From assembly GCA_964370625.1 (NCBI GenBank), contig CAYJKB010000020.1:1-33814 (forward strand): a DNA stretch of 33,814 nt. Reading direction: 5' to 3'. Below the pieces are notes generated by a model. That model searched no databases, had not been told where the DNA came from, and saw only the letters and a program-made list of their open reading frames with translations. The stretch comes from CAYJKB01 sp964370625 (GTDB taxonomy: Bacteria; Bacillota; Clostridia; Oscillospirales; Butyricicoccaceae). Shown here one piece after another: positions 15,949-24,246 of this stretch (the stretch's first letter is position 1; every line of letters starts with the position of its first letter). Both the position numbers and the translations under genes were made by a program.

Positions 15949-18519
15949 TTGAGTAAGCAAAAAACAAGCGTTAAGGCAGTTTTTAGAAGAATAATCTTTG
16001 TATTGTCTACAATAATCTTGATAGGTATTACAACGGCAGCTATTTGTGGTGTTACATTTGCTATGTACATAAATAACTACATTAGGCCACAAATAACACT
16101 TGACCTTACGAATGTTTCAATGAATTTTTCTAGTATTATTTATTATAAAGATAAAAACACTGGCGAATATTTAGAACTTGAGAAAATTCATGGTGCAGAA
16201 AATCGTATTTGGGCAAATTTTGAAGAAATACCACAAGATTTAAAAAATGCATTTGTTGCAATTGAAGATAGCAGATTTTATGAACATAATGGTGTAGACT
16301 GGATTCGTACACTTGGTGCTGCTGCAAACTGGGTAATTCCTTTTCGTGATGGTTTTGGTGGTGGGTCTACAATAACTCAGCAACTTGTAAAAAACCTAAC
16401 AGAAGAAAATGACTATTCTGTCACACGTAAAATCAAAGAAATTTTAACAGCATTAGAAGTTGAAGAACAACTTAATAATAAAGATGATATATTAGAACTA
16501 TACCTTAACCGTATTTATTTAGGTAGACAATCTTATGGTGTTAAAACAGCTGCGATGACATATTTCGGCAAAGATTTAGATGAGCTAAACCTTGCAGAAT
16601 GTGCAATTTTGGCTGGGATTACGAATAACCCATCTTTATATGACCCGTTTAGATATCCAGAAAATATCAAAAAACGTCAAGAACTTATACTGAAAGAAAT
16701 GCTAGATCAAGAAATGATAACTCAAGCACAACATGATGAAGCAGTTGCTGCTGAACTTGTCTACAAAGAAGAAGAAAATCAAGTAGCAATTTCAACTCCT
16801 CGTTCTTGGTTTGAAGATGAAGTAATTCGTGATGTATTATCAGATTTACAAACAGAGCTTGGATATTCTGAAAGCATGGCAGAAACACTTATGTTCTCTG
16901 GAGGACTACAAGTGTATTCTACAGTTGATTTAGATGTACAAGCAGCACTTGATACAGTTTTCGCAGATGAAGAAAACTTCCCTGGTAGAGAAGGCAGAAC
17001 AGGGCAACTTCCTCAAGCTGCAATGACAATTATGGATCCATATACAGGATATGTTCTTGGTATAGTTGGTGGACGTGGCGAAAAAGAAGCGGATATGATA
17101 TTAAATCGTGCGTCTCAATCAGAACGTTCTCCGGGGTCATCAATTAAACCTATTTCAGCGTATGCCCCAGCGATTGACCAAGGTTTAATCACACCGTATT
17201 CTGTGATTACAGACTCACCGTTTAACTTTACAGGCAGGTCTACAGGTTGGCCGAAAAACAGTAACGGAGTTTATCGTGGTCAAATGACTATTACAAACGC
17301 TGTAAAACAATCGACAAATACAATTGCTGTAAAAGTAATTGACCTTGTGTCACCACAAATGTCATATGAATATTTAACTAAAAATTTAGGCATTGATACG
17401 CTTGTAGAACGTGAAGTAACTTCAAGTGGAGCAGTTTTATCGGATATTGATTATGCACCACTTGCATTAGGCGGTTTAACTGATGGTGTAACAACTAAAG
17501 CTATGACGGCTGCATTTGCACCATTTGTAAATGACGGAATGTATAACCAACCAAAAACCTATACAAAAGTCTTAGATGCAAATGGAAATGTGCTTCTTGA
17601 TAATGAAACAGAAGCTACTGTAGCATATGAAAATGAAAAAACTTCATACTATATGACATATATGTTAGAACAAGTTGTATCAGGTGGTACGGGTAGTGGT
17701 TCAAAAATTGCAAATATGGACACAGCTGGTAAAACTGGTACAACAGATGACAACCATGACCGTTGGTTTGTTGGATATACTCCATATTATGTAGCGGCTA
17801 CTTGGTTTGGATATGATAAGCCGGAAGTTATAAGTGGTGTATCTCAAAACCCTGCGATGGTACTTTGGAAAGATGTAATGGATATTATCCATGAAGGAAA
17901 AGAACCAGCACAATTTAAAGATTACCCTGATAATTTTGTTTCAGCAAGTTATTGTTTAGATAGTGGAATGGCACCCACAGCTGCCTGCAGTGCTGATGTG
18001 CGTGGAAGCCGAGTAGCATCAGGCATGTTTCACCCAGATGATGTACCTTCAGAAGCTTGTAATTTACACAAAAGTGTTGAGGTAGATGCAGTTACAGGAA
18101 TGATTGCTAATGAATACTGCCCTGAAGAAAATATAAAAACTGTAAGCTTGCTTGACCTTACGAGATTATTCTCAACCCAAATTTCACTTCAAGATGAAGG
18201 TTATACAGCAACAATCGAAAATGAACCAATAGGAACTGGTGTCCCACCTTATTTACCTGACGGTGGTGTTAAATACAATAAAGTTTGTGATGTTCATAAT
18301 GTTGATACTCATGCTCAAGAACTTGAAGATGAACTAAAAGAGCAACAAGCAGAAGATGAAGACCCAGAAGCAGGTGGAGTAGACCCTGAAGAACAATACC
18401 CGGGGAGTAATATAATACCTGATGTAATTCCTGTTCAGCCTGGCGATGTAGAGACTGAAGAAGATGAAGAAGATACAACTTCACAAACGCTTCCAGACCC
18501 AGAAATTACAATGCCATAA
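15949..18519 (+). CDS. Class A penicillin-binding protein (transglycosylase/transpeptidase, PBP1a type)
   Basis: The 856-residue bifunctional peptidoglycan synthase has a cytoplasmic basic start and one transmembrane helix (about 16-40). The glycosyltransferase 51 domain has the catalytic Glu106 in IEDSRFYEHNGVD, then GGGSTITQQLVKN and the LNRIYLG segment. The transpeptidase domain carries the serine motif SSIK (397-400), STN (455-457) and KTGTT from Lys595. A C-terminal extension of about 200 residues contains four Cys and ends in a Glu/Asp/Pro-rich tail. TTG is the start, with AGGAGG eight bases before it. The gene is monocistronic and ends at a strong terminator. Its products polymerise glycan strands and cross-link them. 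Motifs are complete, so the enzyme should be active. Confidence 0.95.
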   Translation: MSKQKTSVKAVFRRIIFVLSTIILIGITTAAICGVTFAMYINNYIRPQITLDLTNVSMNFSSIIYYKDKNTGEYLELEKIHGAENRIWANFEEIPQDLKNAFVAIEDSRFYEHNGVDWIRTLGAAANWVIPFRDGFGGGSTITQQLVKNLTEENDYSVTRKIKEILTALEVEEQLNNKDDILELYLNRIYLGRQSYGVKTAAMTYFGKDLDELNLAECAILAGITNNPSLYDPFRYPENIKKRQELILKEMLDQEMITQAQHDEAVAAELVYKEEENQVAISTPRSWFEDEVIRDVLSDLQTELGYSESMAETLMFSGGLQVYSTVDLDVQAALDTVFADEENFPGREGRTGQLPQAAMTIMDPYTGYVLGIVGGRGEKEADMILNRASQSERSPGSSIKPISAYAPAIDQGLITPYSVITDSPFNFTGRSTGWPKNSNGVYRGQMTITNAVKQSTNTIAVKVIDLVSPQMSYEYLTKNLGIDTLVEREVTSSGAVLSDIDYAPLALGGLTDGVTTKAMTAAFAPFVNDGMYNQPKTYTKVLDANGNVLLDNETEATVAYENEKTSYYMTYMLEQVVSGGTGSGSKIANMDTAGKTGTTDDNHDRWFVGYTPYYVAATWFGYDKPEVISGVSQNPAMVLWKDVMDIIHEGKEPAQFKDYPDNFVSASYCLDSGMAPTAACSADVRGSRVASGMFHPDDVPSEACNLHKSVEVDAVTGMIANEYCPEENIKTVSLLDLTRLFSTQISLQDEGYTATIENEPIGTGVPPYLPDGGVKYNKVCDVHNVDTHAQELEDELKEQQAEDEDPEAGGVDPEEQYPGSNIIPDVIPVQPGDVETEEDEEDTTSQTLPDPEITMP

Positions 18520-18542
18520 CTTAATAGTAATATTTAATTTTA

Positions 18543-18584
18543 AAAATAGGTGTGATACTTTTGTATTGCACCTATTTTATTTTA
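18543..18584 (+). terminator. Strong terminator after the PBP gene
   Basis: A 16-bp stem (AAAATAGGTGTGATAC with GTATTGCACCTATTTT, two G-U pairs) closes on TTTT and is followed by ATTTTAAT. The flanking A and T runs make it likely to work in both directions. Confidence 0.9.
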
Positions 18585-18591
18585 ATAAAAC

Positions 18592-18638
18592 CAAGTGTAT
18601 ATAAATATTATATATTAAATATTTATACTTGTTTTTCC
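18592..18638 (+). terminator. Second A/T-rich inverted repeat with T run
   Basis: CAAG-TATAAATATT (with a 4-base bulge) pairs with AATATTTATA-CTTG and is followed by TTTTT. It may be a backup terminator or just A/T-rich noise. The rest of the 18586-18809 gap holds the dyad and promoter listed separately. Confidence 0.35.
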
Positions 18639-18715
18639 AATAAAATACAAACAAAACAGATGTCTAAAATAAAAAATATATTAAAAAATTCATAATTTAT
18701 ACACTATTTAGAAAA

Positions 18716-18736
18716 TGTCATTATCTATTAGTGACA
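18716..18736. promoter_or_regulatory. Candidate operator upstream of the mtlR promoter
   Basis: A dyad begins TGTCATTA and ends TAGTGACA (8 paired positions with one G-U, 5-base centre), 19 bases upstream of the mtlR -35 element. This is where an activator such as MtlR would be expected to bind. The regulator is inferred from context only. Confidence 0.45.
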
Positions 18737-18755
18737 AAAAAGCATAATCATTTTA

Positions 18756-18784
18756 TTGATTAAACTGTCAATGTGCTATATAAT
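18756..18784 (+). promoter_or_regulatory. Promoter of the mtlR-mtlA-mtlD operon
   Basis: TTGATT-N17-TATAAT lies 25 bases before the mtlR ATG. It is near consensus but could be activated through the dyad just upstream. Confidence 0.65.
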
Positions 18785-18809
18785 TAATTTAACGAAAGGT
18801 TGATTTATT

Positions 18810-20927
18810 ATGGTACCAATAAATGAAAAGAATAAAAACTTAAATTCTCTTACCTCTCGGCAAAAATCAATAATTAAAATTTTAACGAAATTTACAGCTG
18901 GAAAGCCTATAACAGTGTCAGCAATTTCAGAAAAATTATCGCTTAGTTCAAGAACAGTTCTTCGTGAAATGGTGCATGTTGAAAAATGGCTAACAGATAA
19001 CAAATTTAATTTCGTTAGAAAGCCGGGCGTAGGTCTTATTTTACAAGAAAATGTAAATGAAAACATAAGATTGATTAATATGCTTGAAAATGAAGAACCA
19101 CAAAATGAATATACAAAAGAACAACGCAGATCAAAGATTTTAAGCGAACTTCTACAAAATACAGAGCCGTTTAAATCTTATATCTTTACGACGCAGTTTA
19201 AAATATCTGAAACAACACTAAATGCTGATTTAGAATATATTTCAGGCTGGTTATCAAATTTTGGATTAAATTTAGTTAAACGTCAAGGCTTAGGAATTTA
19301 TTTAGAAGGAAATGAAGTAGGGTTTAGACAAGCTGCAGCACAAGCTGTATTTGAATTTACTCGTGAAGATGATATTTTACATATATTAAAAAGTGATGAT
19401 GCACAAGAAGAAAATATTTTCTTAGGATTAATAGATTTAGATACATTTAAAAGGGTTGCAAATATTTTAATAGATGTACAACATTACTTTAAAATAAAAT
19501 ATGCTGATAATGCATATATGTTTTTATCAGTTAACATTGCACTTACAGTTCAGCGAATACAATTGCTGCACTTTGCAGAAATAGATAGAGAAAAACTCAT
19601 TAGCTTACGTTCTTATGATGAATTTGATATTGCTGAATATCTTGCACAAGAATTAAACAATGAGTTCAATTTTAAAATATCAGAAAATGAAATTGCTTTT
19701 ATTACAATGTACTTATTGAGTCAAAATATAGGTATTAAAGCCAGTCAAGATAAATTGGATTTTAAAAATATCAATATTCGTATGCTTGTATTAATGATGA
19801 TTTCAAATGTTGAAAAAGAACTTTCTTTAAGTTTTGGAAATGATAAGTTATTAACAGAAGATTTATGCAATCATATGGATAGTGTGATTTCAAGATTATC
19901 GGTTGGAATTAAAATAAAAAATTATCAAATACGCATGATAAGGCAAACTTATCCAGATGTATTTTCAGCTTGTGAAATTGCATGCGAGTTATTAAAATCT
20001 GTATCTAACACAGCAGAAATTCCAGAAGCTGAAGTGGCATTTATAGCAATGCATTTTTGTGCAGCACTTGAAAGAAAAATCAGTGCTACGAAAAAAATTA
20101 GTGTAGCTGTTGTTTGCCCCACAGGAATTAGCACTTCAAGAATGCTTGTTGCAAGCATTAAAAAAGATTTTTCAGAAATAGTAGTTAATGGAACACTATC
20201 AGCACTTACACTTGATATAGACCAATTAAAGGATAGAAATATTGACCTTTTGATTTCAACTGTCGAGCTTAAAATTGATTTTCCATATATATGTGTAAAT
20301 CCGATTTTGCTAGAACAAGATAAAATCTTAATTAGAAATAAGATAAAAAATCTTGATATAGATAATGAAAAAAGGAATATCACAAAGGGAAAAGAACATA
20401 ATTTCTTGCTAAAAAAAGAAATTACTTACATAGGTAATCTAGGTCAAGGTATACTTGATGTAATGGAAAACTTTGCATTAACTACAGTTTGCACTATTAA
20501 AGATAAAACTGAGTTGATTGAAATTTCTTCAAAACTTTTCTGTGAAAATGAAATTGAAGCAAATCATATCTATAATTCATTAAATAGAAGAGAAAAATTA
20601 GGGGAAACTTTTATATCCGATATAGATATGTTGTTTTTACATTGCAAAACAGAGTATATTGATACTTGCAGATTTGGATATATTAGAATTATAAATCCAC
20701 CAATTATAGGTGATAAGAAAATTAGTGGCGCTGTTGTTATGCTTCTGTCAGATAAAAATGATAGTGCATATGCAGATATATTAAGTCAAATAAGTGGATC
20801 ATTCATTGAAAATCCAAGCTTACTTGATGCAATTAAATCTAAAAATATATCGGATGTTTTATCTGAACTAGATATAATACTCGGTAAATTTTATAAATTG
20901 AACATACTTAAAAGATTAGAATGGTAA
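18810..20927 (+). CDS. mtlR: PRD-containing transcriptional regulator, MtlR type
   Basis: The 705-residue regulator has N-terminal helix-turn-helix segments (ISEKLSLSSRTVLREM and a second DNA-binding-like region to about 180). Two PTS regulation domains follow: one near residues 210-310 and one near 325-420 (CNHMDSVISRL, EVAFIAMHF). An EIIB-like domain has Cys436 in VVCPTGISTSRML, and a C-terminal EIIA-like domain has His611 in FLHCK. In MtlR proteins, phosphorylation of these domains by HPr and EIIA/EIIB links activity to mannitol transport. The layout and the adjoining mtlA and mtlD make mannitol control likely. AAAGG precedes the ATG by ten bases. A BglG-type antiterminator is less likely because the N-terminus is helix-turn-helix, not an RNA-binding CAT domain. 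Confidence 0.88.
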   Translation: MVPINEKNKNLNSLTSRQKSIIKILTKFTAGKPITVSAISEKLSLSSRTVLREMVHVEKWLTDNKFNFVRKPGVGLILQENVNENIRLINMLENEEPQNEYTKEQRRSKILSELLQNTEPFKSYIFTTQFKISETTLNADLEYISGWLSNFGLNLVKRQGLGIYLEGNEVGFRQAAAQAVFEFTREDDILHILKSDDAQEENIFLGLIDLDTFKRVANILIDVQHYFKIKYADNAYMFLSVNIALTVQRIQLLHFAEIDREKLISLRSYDEFDIAEYLAQELNNEFNFKISENEIAFITMYLLSQNIGIKASQDKLDFKNINIRMLVLMMISNVEKELSLSFGNDKLLTEDLCNHMDSVISRLSVGIKIKNYQIRMIRQTYPDVFSACEIACELLKSVSNTAEIPEAEVAFIAMHFCAALERKISATKKISVAVVCPTGISTSRMLVASIKKDFSEIVVNGTLSALTLDIDQLKDRNIDLLISTVELKIDFPYICVNPILLEQDKILIRNKIKNLDIDNEKRNITKGKEHNFLLKKEITYIGNLGQGILDVMENFALTTVCTIKDKTELIEISSKLFCENEIEANHIYNSLNRREKLGETFISDIDMLFLHCKTEYIDTCRFGYIRIINPPIIGDKKISGAVVMLLSDKNDSAYADILSQISGSFIENPSLLDAIKSKNISDVLSELDIILGKFYKLNILKRLEW

Positions 20928-20979
20928 TTTAAGTTAGTTTGTAAATTTTAAAGCTAAAATAGCAGAATGGAGTAAAAAG

Positions 20980-22782
20980 ATGAAAAACGCAATTCAAAGA
21001 TTCGGCAAATTTTTAAGCGCAATGGTAATGCCTAATATTGGTGCATTTATTGCATGGGGACTTATTACAGCATTATTTATACCAGCTGGTTGGCTTCCAA
21101 ATGAAAGCCTTGCAACAATGGTTGGACCAATTTTAAGTTATTTACTTCCTGTACTTATCGGTTACCAAGGTGGTAAAATGGTAGGTGGCGATCGTGGCGC
21201 AATCACAGGTGCTATTGCTACAATGGGTGTTATCGCTGGTGCACCAGATCAACCTATGCTAATGGGCGCAATGATTATGGGACCTGTTGGTGGTGCTGTA
21301 ATCAAAGCTTTTGATAAATCAATTCATAATAAAGTTAAAGCTGGCTTTGAAATGCTAGTAAACAACTTCTCAGTTGGTATTTTAGGTATGATTCTTGCTA
21401 TTATTGGTTTCTATCTAATCGGACCATTTATGGCAGCTGTACTAGCTGTATTATCAGTTGGTGTTGAAGTATTAATTAATAATAACTTACTTCCAATTAC
21501 ATCTATTTTCGTAGAACCTGCGAAAGTATTATTCTTAAACAATGCAATCAACCATGGTTTATTCACTCCGCTTGGAACTGAACAAGTTGCTGAAGCTGGA
21601 AAATCTATCATGTATATGCTAGAAGCAAACCCTGGCCCTGGTTTAGGTGTACTTCTTGCTTACTGGATGTTCTCAAAAGATAAAGCAACTAAATCATCAG
21701 CTCCTGGTGCTGTTATTATCCACTTCTTCGGTGGTATTCATGAAATCTACTTCCCATATGTTCTTATGAATCCAGTTATTATTATAGCTCCGATTGCAGG
21801 TTCTGCAGCGGCTATATTCTTCTATCTAATGACAGGTGCGGGTCTAGTAGGTCCTGCGGCTCCTGGTTCAATCATCGCATTCCTTGCAGTAGCACCTAAA
21901 GGCGAAACACTAATAGTATTAATCGGTGTTCTAATAGCAGCAGCAGTTTCTCTGCTTGTTGCAGCTCCGATTGTAAAAATGAGTGGTAGCAAAAGTCTTG
22001 ATGATGCAAGTGCAAAAATGAAAGAAATGAAAGCAGAATCAAAAGGTCAAACAGCTGAAATTAAAGCTGACGGAACTATTAGCAAAATCGTATTTGCTTG
22101 TGATGCTGGTATGGGTTCATCTGCAATGGGTGCTACAAAATTCCGTAATAGAATAGCTGATTTAGGATTAAACATTACAGTTACAAATACATCTGTTGAC
22201 AATGTTCCAGGTGATGCTGACATCGTTGTGTGTCAACAAGTTCTAGCAGATAGAGCAAAAGCTTCTGCTCCGCAAGCCCAACTTATTACAATTGGTAACT
22301 TCTTAGCTGATAGTGCTTTAGATAATCTATATATTACTCTATCACAAATTGGAAATGAAAAACCAGAAATTATATCTTTCAAAAACATTATCTTAGGTTT
22401 AAAATCTGAAACAAAAGAACAAGCTATTGAAAGAGCTGGCGGTCTTTTAAATGCGTTAGGTTATGTAGATGCAAGCTATATTGACGCAATGCAAGAAAGA
22501 GAAAGACTTGTAACAACTTATATGGGTCTTGGCGTAGCTATACCACATGGTACAGCAGAAGCTAAAGAAAATGTTAAAAACTCTGGTATCGTTGTTCTTC
22601 AATATCCAGAAGGTGTTGACTTTGGAGATGAAAAAGCATATCTAGTATTTGGTATCGCTGGTGTTAATGATGAACATCTTGAAATTTTATCAAAAATTGC
22701 TGAAACAGTAGATGATGAAAAATTATTAAAAGTATTATCAACTACAAATTCAATTGATGATGTATTAAATATTTTAAAATAA
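20980..22782 (+). CDS. mtlA: Mannitol-specific PTS enzyme IICBA
   Basis: The 600-residue membrane protein takes up mannitol and delivers mannitol 1-phosphate. The EIIC part (about 1-340) starts with FGKFLSAMVMPNIGAFIAWG and holds the signature GGIHEIYFPYVL (from residue 251). EIIB has phospho-Cys374 in FACDAGMGSSAMGA. The C-terminal EIIA domain (about 465-600) has phospho-His523 in LGVAIPHGTAEAK. Many Bacillota encode EIIA separately (MtlF); here it is fused, as in Escherichia coli MtlA. It follows mtlR by 52 bases with a GGAG ribosome site and no terminator between, so the regulator and transporter are one operon. Confidence 0.95.
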   Translation: MKNAIQRFGKFLSAMVMPNIGAFIAWGLITALFIPAGWLPNESLATMVGPILSYLLPVLIGYQGGKMVGGDRGAITGAIATMGVIAGAPDQPMLMGAMIMGPVGGAVIKAFDKSIHNKVKAGFEMLVNNFSVGILGMILAIIGFYLIGPFMAAVLAVLSVGVEVLINNNLLPITSIFVEPAKVLFLNNAINHGLFTPLGTEQVAEAGKSIMYMLEANPGPGLGVLLAYWMFSKDKATKSSAPGAVIIHFFGGIHEIYFPYVLMNPVIIIAPIAGSAAAIFFYLMTGAGLVGPAAPGSIIAFLAVAPKGETLIVLIGVLIAAAVSLLVAAPIVKMSGSKSLDDASAKMKEMKAESKGQTAEIKADGTISKIVFACDAGMGSSAMGATKFRNRIADLGLNITVTNTSVDNVPGDADIVVCQQVLADRAKASAPQAQLITIGNFLADSALDNLYITLSQIGNEKPEIISFKNIILGLKSETKEQAIERAGGLLNALGYVDASYIDAMQERERLVTTYMGLGVAIPHGTAEAKENVKNSGIVVLQYPEGVDFGDEKAYLVFGIAGVNDEHLEILSKIAETVDDEKLLKVLSTTNSIDDVLNILK

Positions 22783-22793
22783 TTAAATATCTA

Positions 22794-22815
22794 GGGCGAC
22801 TTTTAATAGTCGCCC
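22794..22815 (+). promoter_or_regulatory. GC-rich hairpin between mtlA and mtlD
   Basis: GGGCGACT and AGTCGCCC form a perfect 8-bp stem around TTTAAT, 11 bases after the mtlA stop. No U tract follows. Such stems often protect or separate the halves of an operon mRNA; partial termination is also possible. Confidence 0.5.
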
Positions 22816-22855
22816 ATAGATTGTATACAAGATATTAATTTGGAGGATAAGTAAA

Positions 22856-23998
22856 ATGAAAAAAGCTATACAAATTGGTGCAGGCAATATTGGACGTGGT
22901 TTTATTGGTTTATTACTTGAAAAAGCGGGATACCATGTAGTTTTTGCTGATGTTAATGAAGAAATTATTGGAAAAATTAATCAAGATAAAAAATTTACAG
23001 TTCATGTAATGGATGAAGTTTGTAGCACAGAAATACTTACAAATATCAGTGGAGTATTATCGAATAAGCCTGAAATATTAGATGAAATTCAAACTGCTGA
23101 TATTATTACAACAGCAGTAGGATTAACTATTTTGCCTAGAATTGCAACTACAATAGCAGATGGAATTGCAAAAAGAGAAGAATGTGGAAATACTAGCCCA
23201 CTTAACATAATTGCTTGTGAAAATGCTGTAAATGGTAGCACAACACTTAAAAATGCTGTTTATGAAAAATTAAGTGATTCACTGAAAAAATTTGCTGATG
23301 CGCATGTTGGTTTCCCTAACTGCTCAGTTGATAGAATTGTGCCACCTGTAAAACTTGATAATATTATTGATGTAGTAGTTGAAAATTACTATGAATGGAA
23401 TGTTGAGCAAGCTGGATTCTGTGGTGAAATTCCTAAAATTGAAGGGATGAACCTAGCAGATAATCTTATGGCTTATATCGAAAGAAAACTATTTACTTTA
23501 AATACAGGCCATGCAATTTGTTCATATTTAGGATATATTAGAGGCAAAGAAACTGTAGCAGATAGCATTAATGATGAAGCTATTTATGCAATCGTGAAAG
23601 CAGCTATGACAGAAAGCGGCAAAGGACTTGTTAAAAAATATAGCTTTGATGCCGATGCTCATGCAAAATACATTGATAAAATTATTGGACGTTTTAGAAA
23701 TAAATATCTTGAAGATGATGTAGCACGTGTAGGACGTGAGCCACTTCGTAAACTTTCAGCGACTGACCGTTTAATTAAACCTATGATGACAGCACGTGGC
23801 TTTGGTTTTGAAACAGATAATTTAATTTGTGGTATCGGTGCAGCTTTACATTATAATAACTCAGCAGATCCACAAAGTGTTGAGCTACAAAATAAAATCA
23901 CTGAAAAAGGCGTAGCACAAGCATTTAGCGAAGTTTCTGGTGTAACAGATTCAGTTGTGCTTGAAAAAGTAATGGACGCATATAATAAATTAGCTTAA
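22856..23998 (+). CDS. mtlD: Mannitol-1-phosphate 5-dehydrogenase
   Basis: The 380-residue NAD-dependent enzyme converts mannitol 1-phosphate to fructose 6-phosphate. The Rossmann motif is QIGAGNIGRGFIG at the N-terminus. ITTAVGLTILPRIA, ACENAVNGS and SVDRIVPPVKLDN (holding conserved residues of the polyol dehydrogenase active site) follow, and LFTLNTGHAICSYLGY is a C-terminal family block. GGAGG lies nine bases before the ATG. It completes the mannitol operon and is followed by a strong terminator. Confidence 0.97.
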   Translation: MKKAIQIGAGNIGRGFIGLLLEKAGYHVVFADVNEEIIGKINQDKKFTVHVMDEVCSTEILTNISGVLSNKPEILDEIQTADIITTAVGLTILPRIATTIADGIAKREECGNTSPLNIIACENAVNGSTTLKNAVYEKLSDSLKKFADAHVGFPNCSVDRIVPPVKLDNIIDVVVENYYEWNVEQAGFCGEIPKIEGMNLADNLMAYIERKLFTLNTGHAICSYLGYIRGKETVADSINDEAIYAIVKAAMTESGKGLVKKYSFDADAHAKYIDKIIGRFRNKYLEDDVARVGREPLRKLSATDRLIKPMMTARGFGFETDNLICGIGAALHYNNSADPQSVELQNKITEKGVAQAFSEVSGVTDSVVLEKVMDAYNKLA

Positions 23999-24030
23999 AT
24001 TTGTTAAGTAACCTCATTCATATTCCCTTG

Positions 24031-24068
24031 ATATAAAAGTGTGGCTTTTGTCACACTTTTATATTTAT
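24031..24068 (+). terminator. Terminator of the mannitol operon
   Basis: ATATAAAAGTGTG pairs with CACACTTTTATAT (13 bp), extended by two more pairs to a TTTT loop, then TTAT. A and T tracts on both sides suggest it works in both directions, so it would also stop transcripts coming from the right. Confidence 0.88.
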
Positions 24069-24070
24069 CA

Positions 24071-24094
24071 TCAAATAAAATTTTTTTGATATAT
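24071..24094 (+). repeat. Left arm of a perfect 24-bp inverted repeat; also an ArsR-like dyad (O1)
   Basis: This 24-mer is the exact reverse complement of 24191-24214. Its first 19 bases, TCAAATAAAATTTTTTTGA, are themselves a near-palindrome with TCAAA/TTTGA ends. It lies just upstream of the -35 of the permease promoter. Confidence 0.85.
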
Positions 24095-24097
24095 GTA

Positions 24098-24126
24098 TTG
24101 ACAAATAAAAATAAAGGGTATATAAT
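24098..24126 (+). promoter_or_regulatory. Full-consensus promoter for the permease-thioredoxin operon
   Basis: TTGACA and TATAAT are both perfect and are spaced by 17 bases, predicting a start near 24133. This is the only full-consensus promoter I saw in the window, so it probably needs a repressor or another switch. It lies wholly between the two arms of the inverted repeat. Confidence 0.88.
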
Positions 24127-24134
24127 CAACTTTG

Positions 24135-24153
24135 TCAGATAAAAAATATTTGA
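24135..24153. promoter_or_regulatory. Third ArsR-like dyad at the transcription start (O2)
   Basis: TCAGATAAAAAATATTTGA matches the 19-base core of the flanking arms at 15 of 19 positions and keeps the TCAnA-N9-TTTGA form. It overlaps or directly follows the predicted transcription start, a typical repressor position. Confidence 0.5.
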
Positions 24154-24161
24154 TTTAACAT

Positions 24162-24183
24162 CCATCAATAGATGGTTTTTATT
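24162..24183 (+). terminator. Leader hairpin with T run upstream of the permease
   Basis: CCATC-AATA-GATGG followed by TTTTTATT lies about 30 bases into the predicted transcript. The stem has only 5 bp, so any termination would be weak. It resembles the hairpin after arsR at 395. Confidence 0.4.
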
Positions 24184-24190
24184 AAAACTA

Positions 24191-24214
24191 ATATATCAAA
24201 AAAATTTTATTTGA
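24191..24214 (-). repeat. Right arm of the perfect 24-bp inverted repeat; also an ArsR-like dyad (O3)
   Basis: This is the exact reverse complement of 24071-24094 across a 96-bp spacer. Its TCAAA-N9-TTTGA core is at 24196-24214. It lies in the transcribed leader, about 32 bases before the permease start codon. Confidence 0.85.
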
Positions 24215-24246
24215 ATTAGTGACATTATTGAAAGGTAGGTTGAATT

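Noticed and set aside
24071..24214. Reading the 144-bp segment as a miniature inverted-repeat transposon
   Set aside because: No target-site duplication is visible at its edges, and the interior is a working promoter and leader of the next gene. Not fully excluded without a genome copy search.
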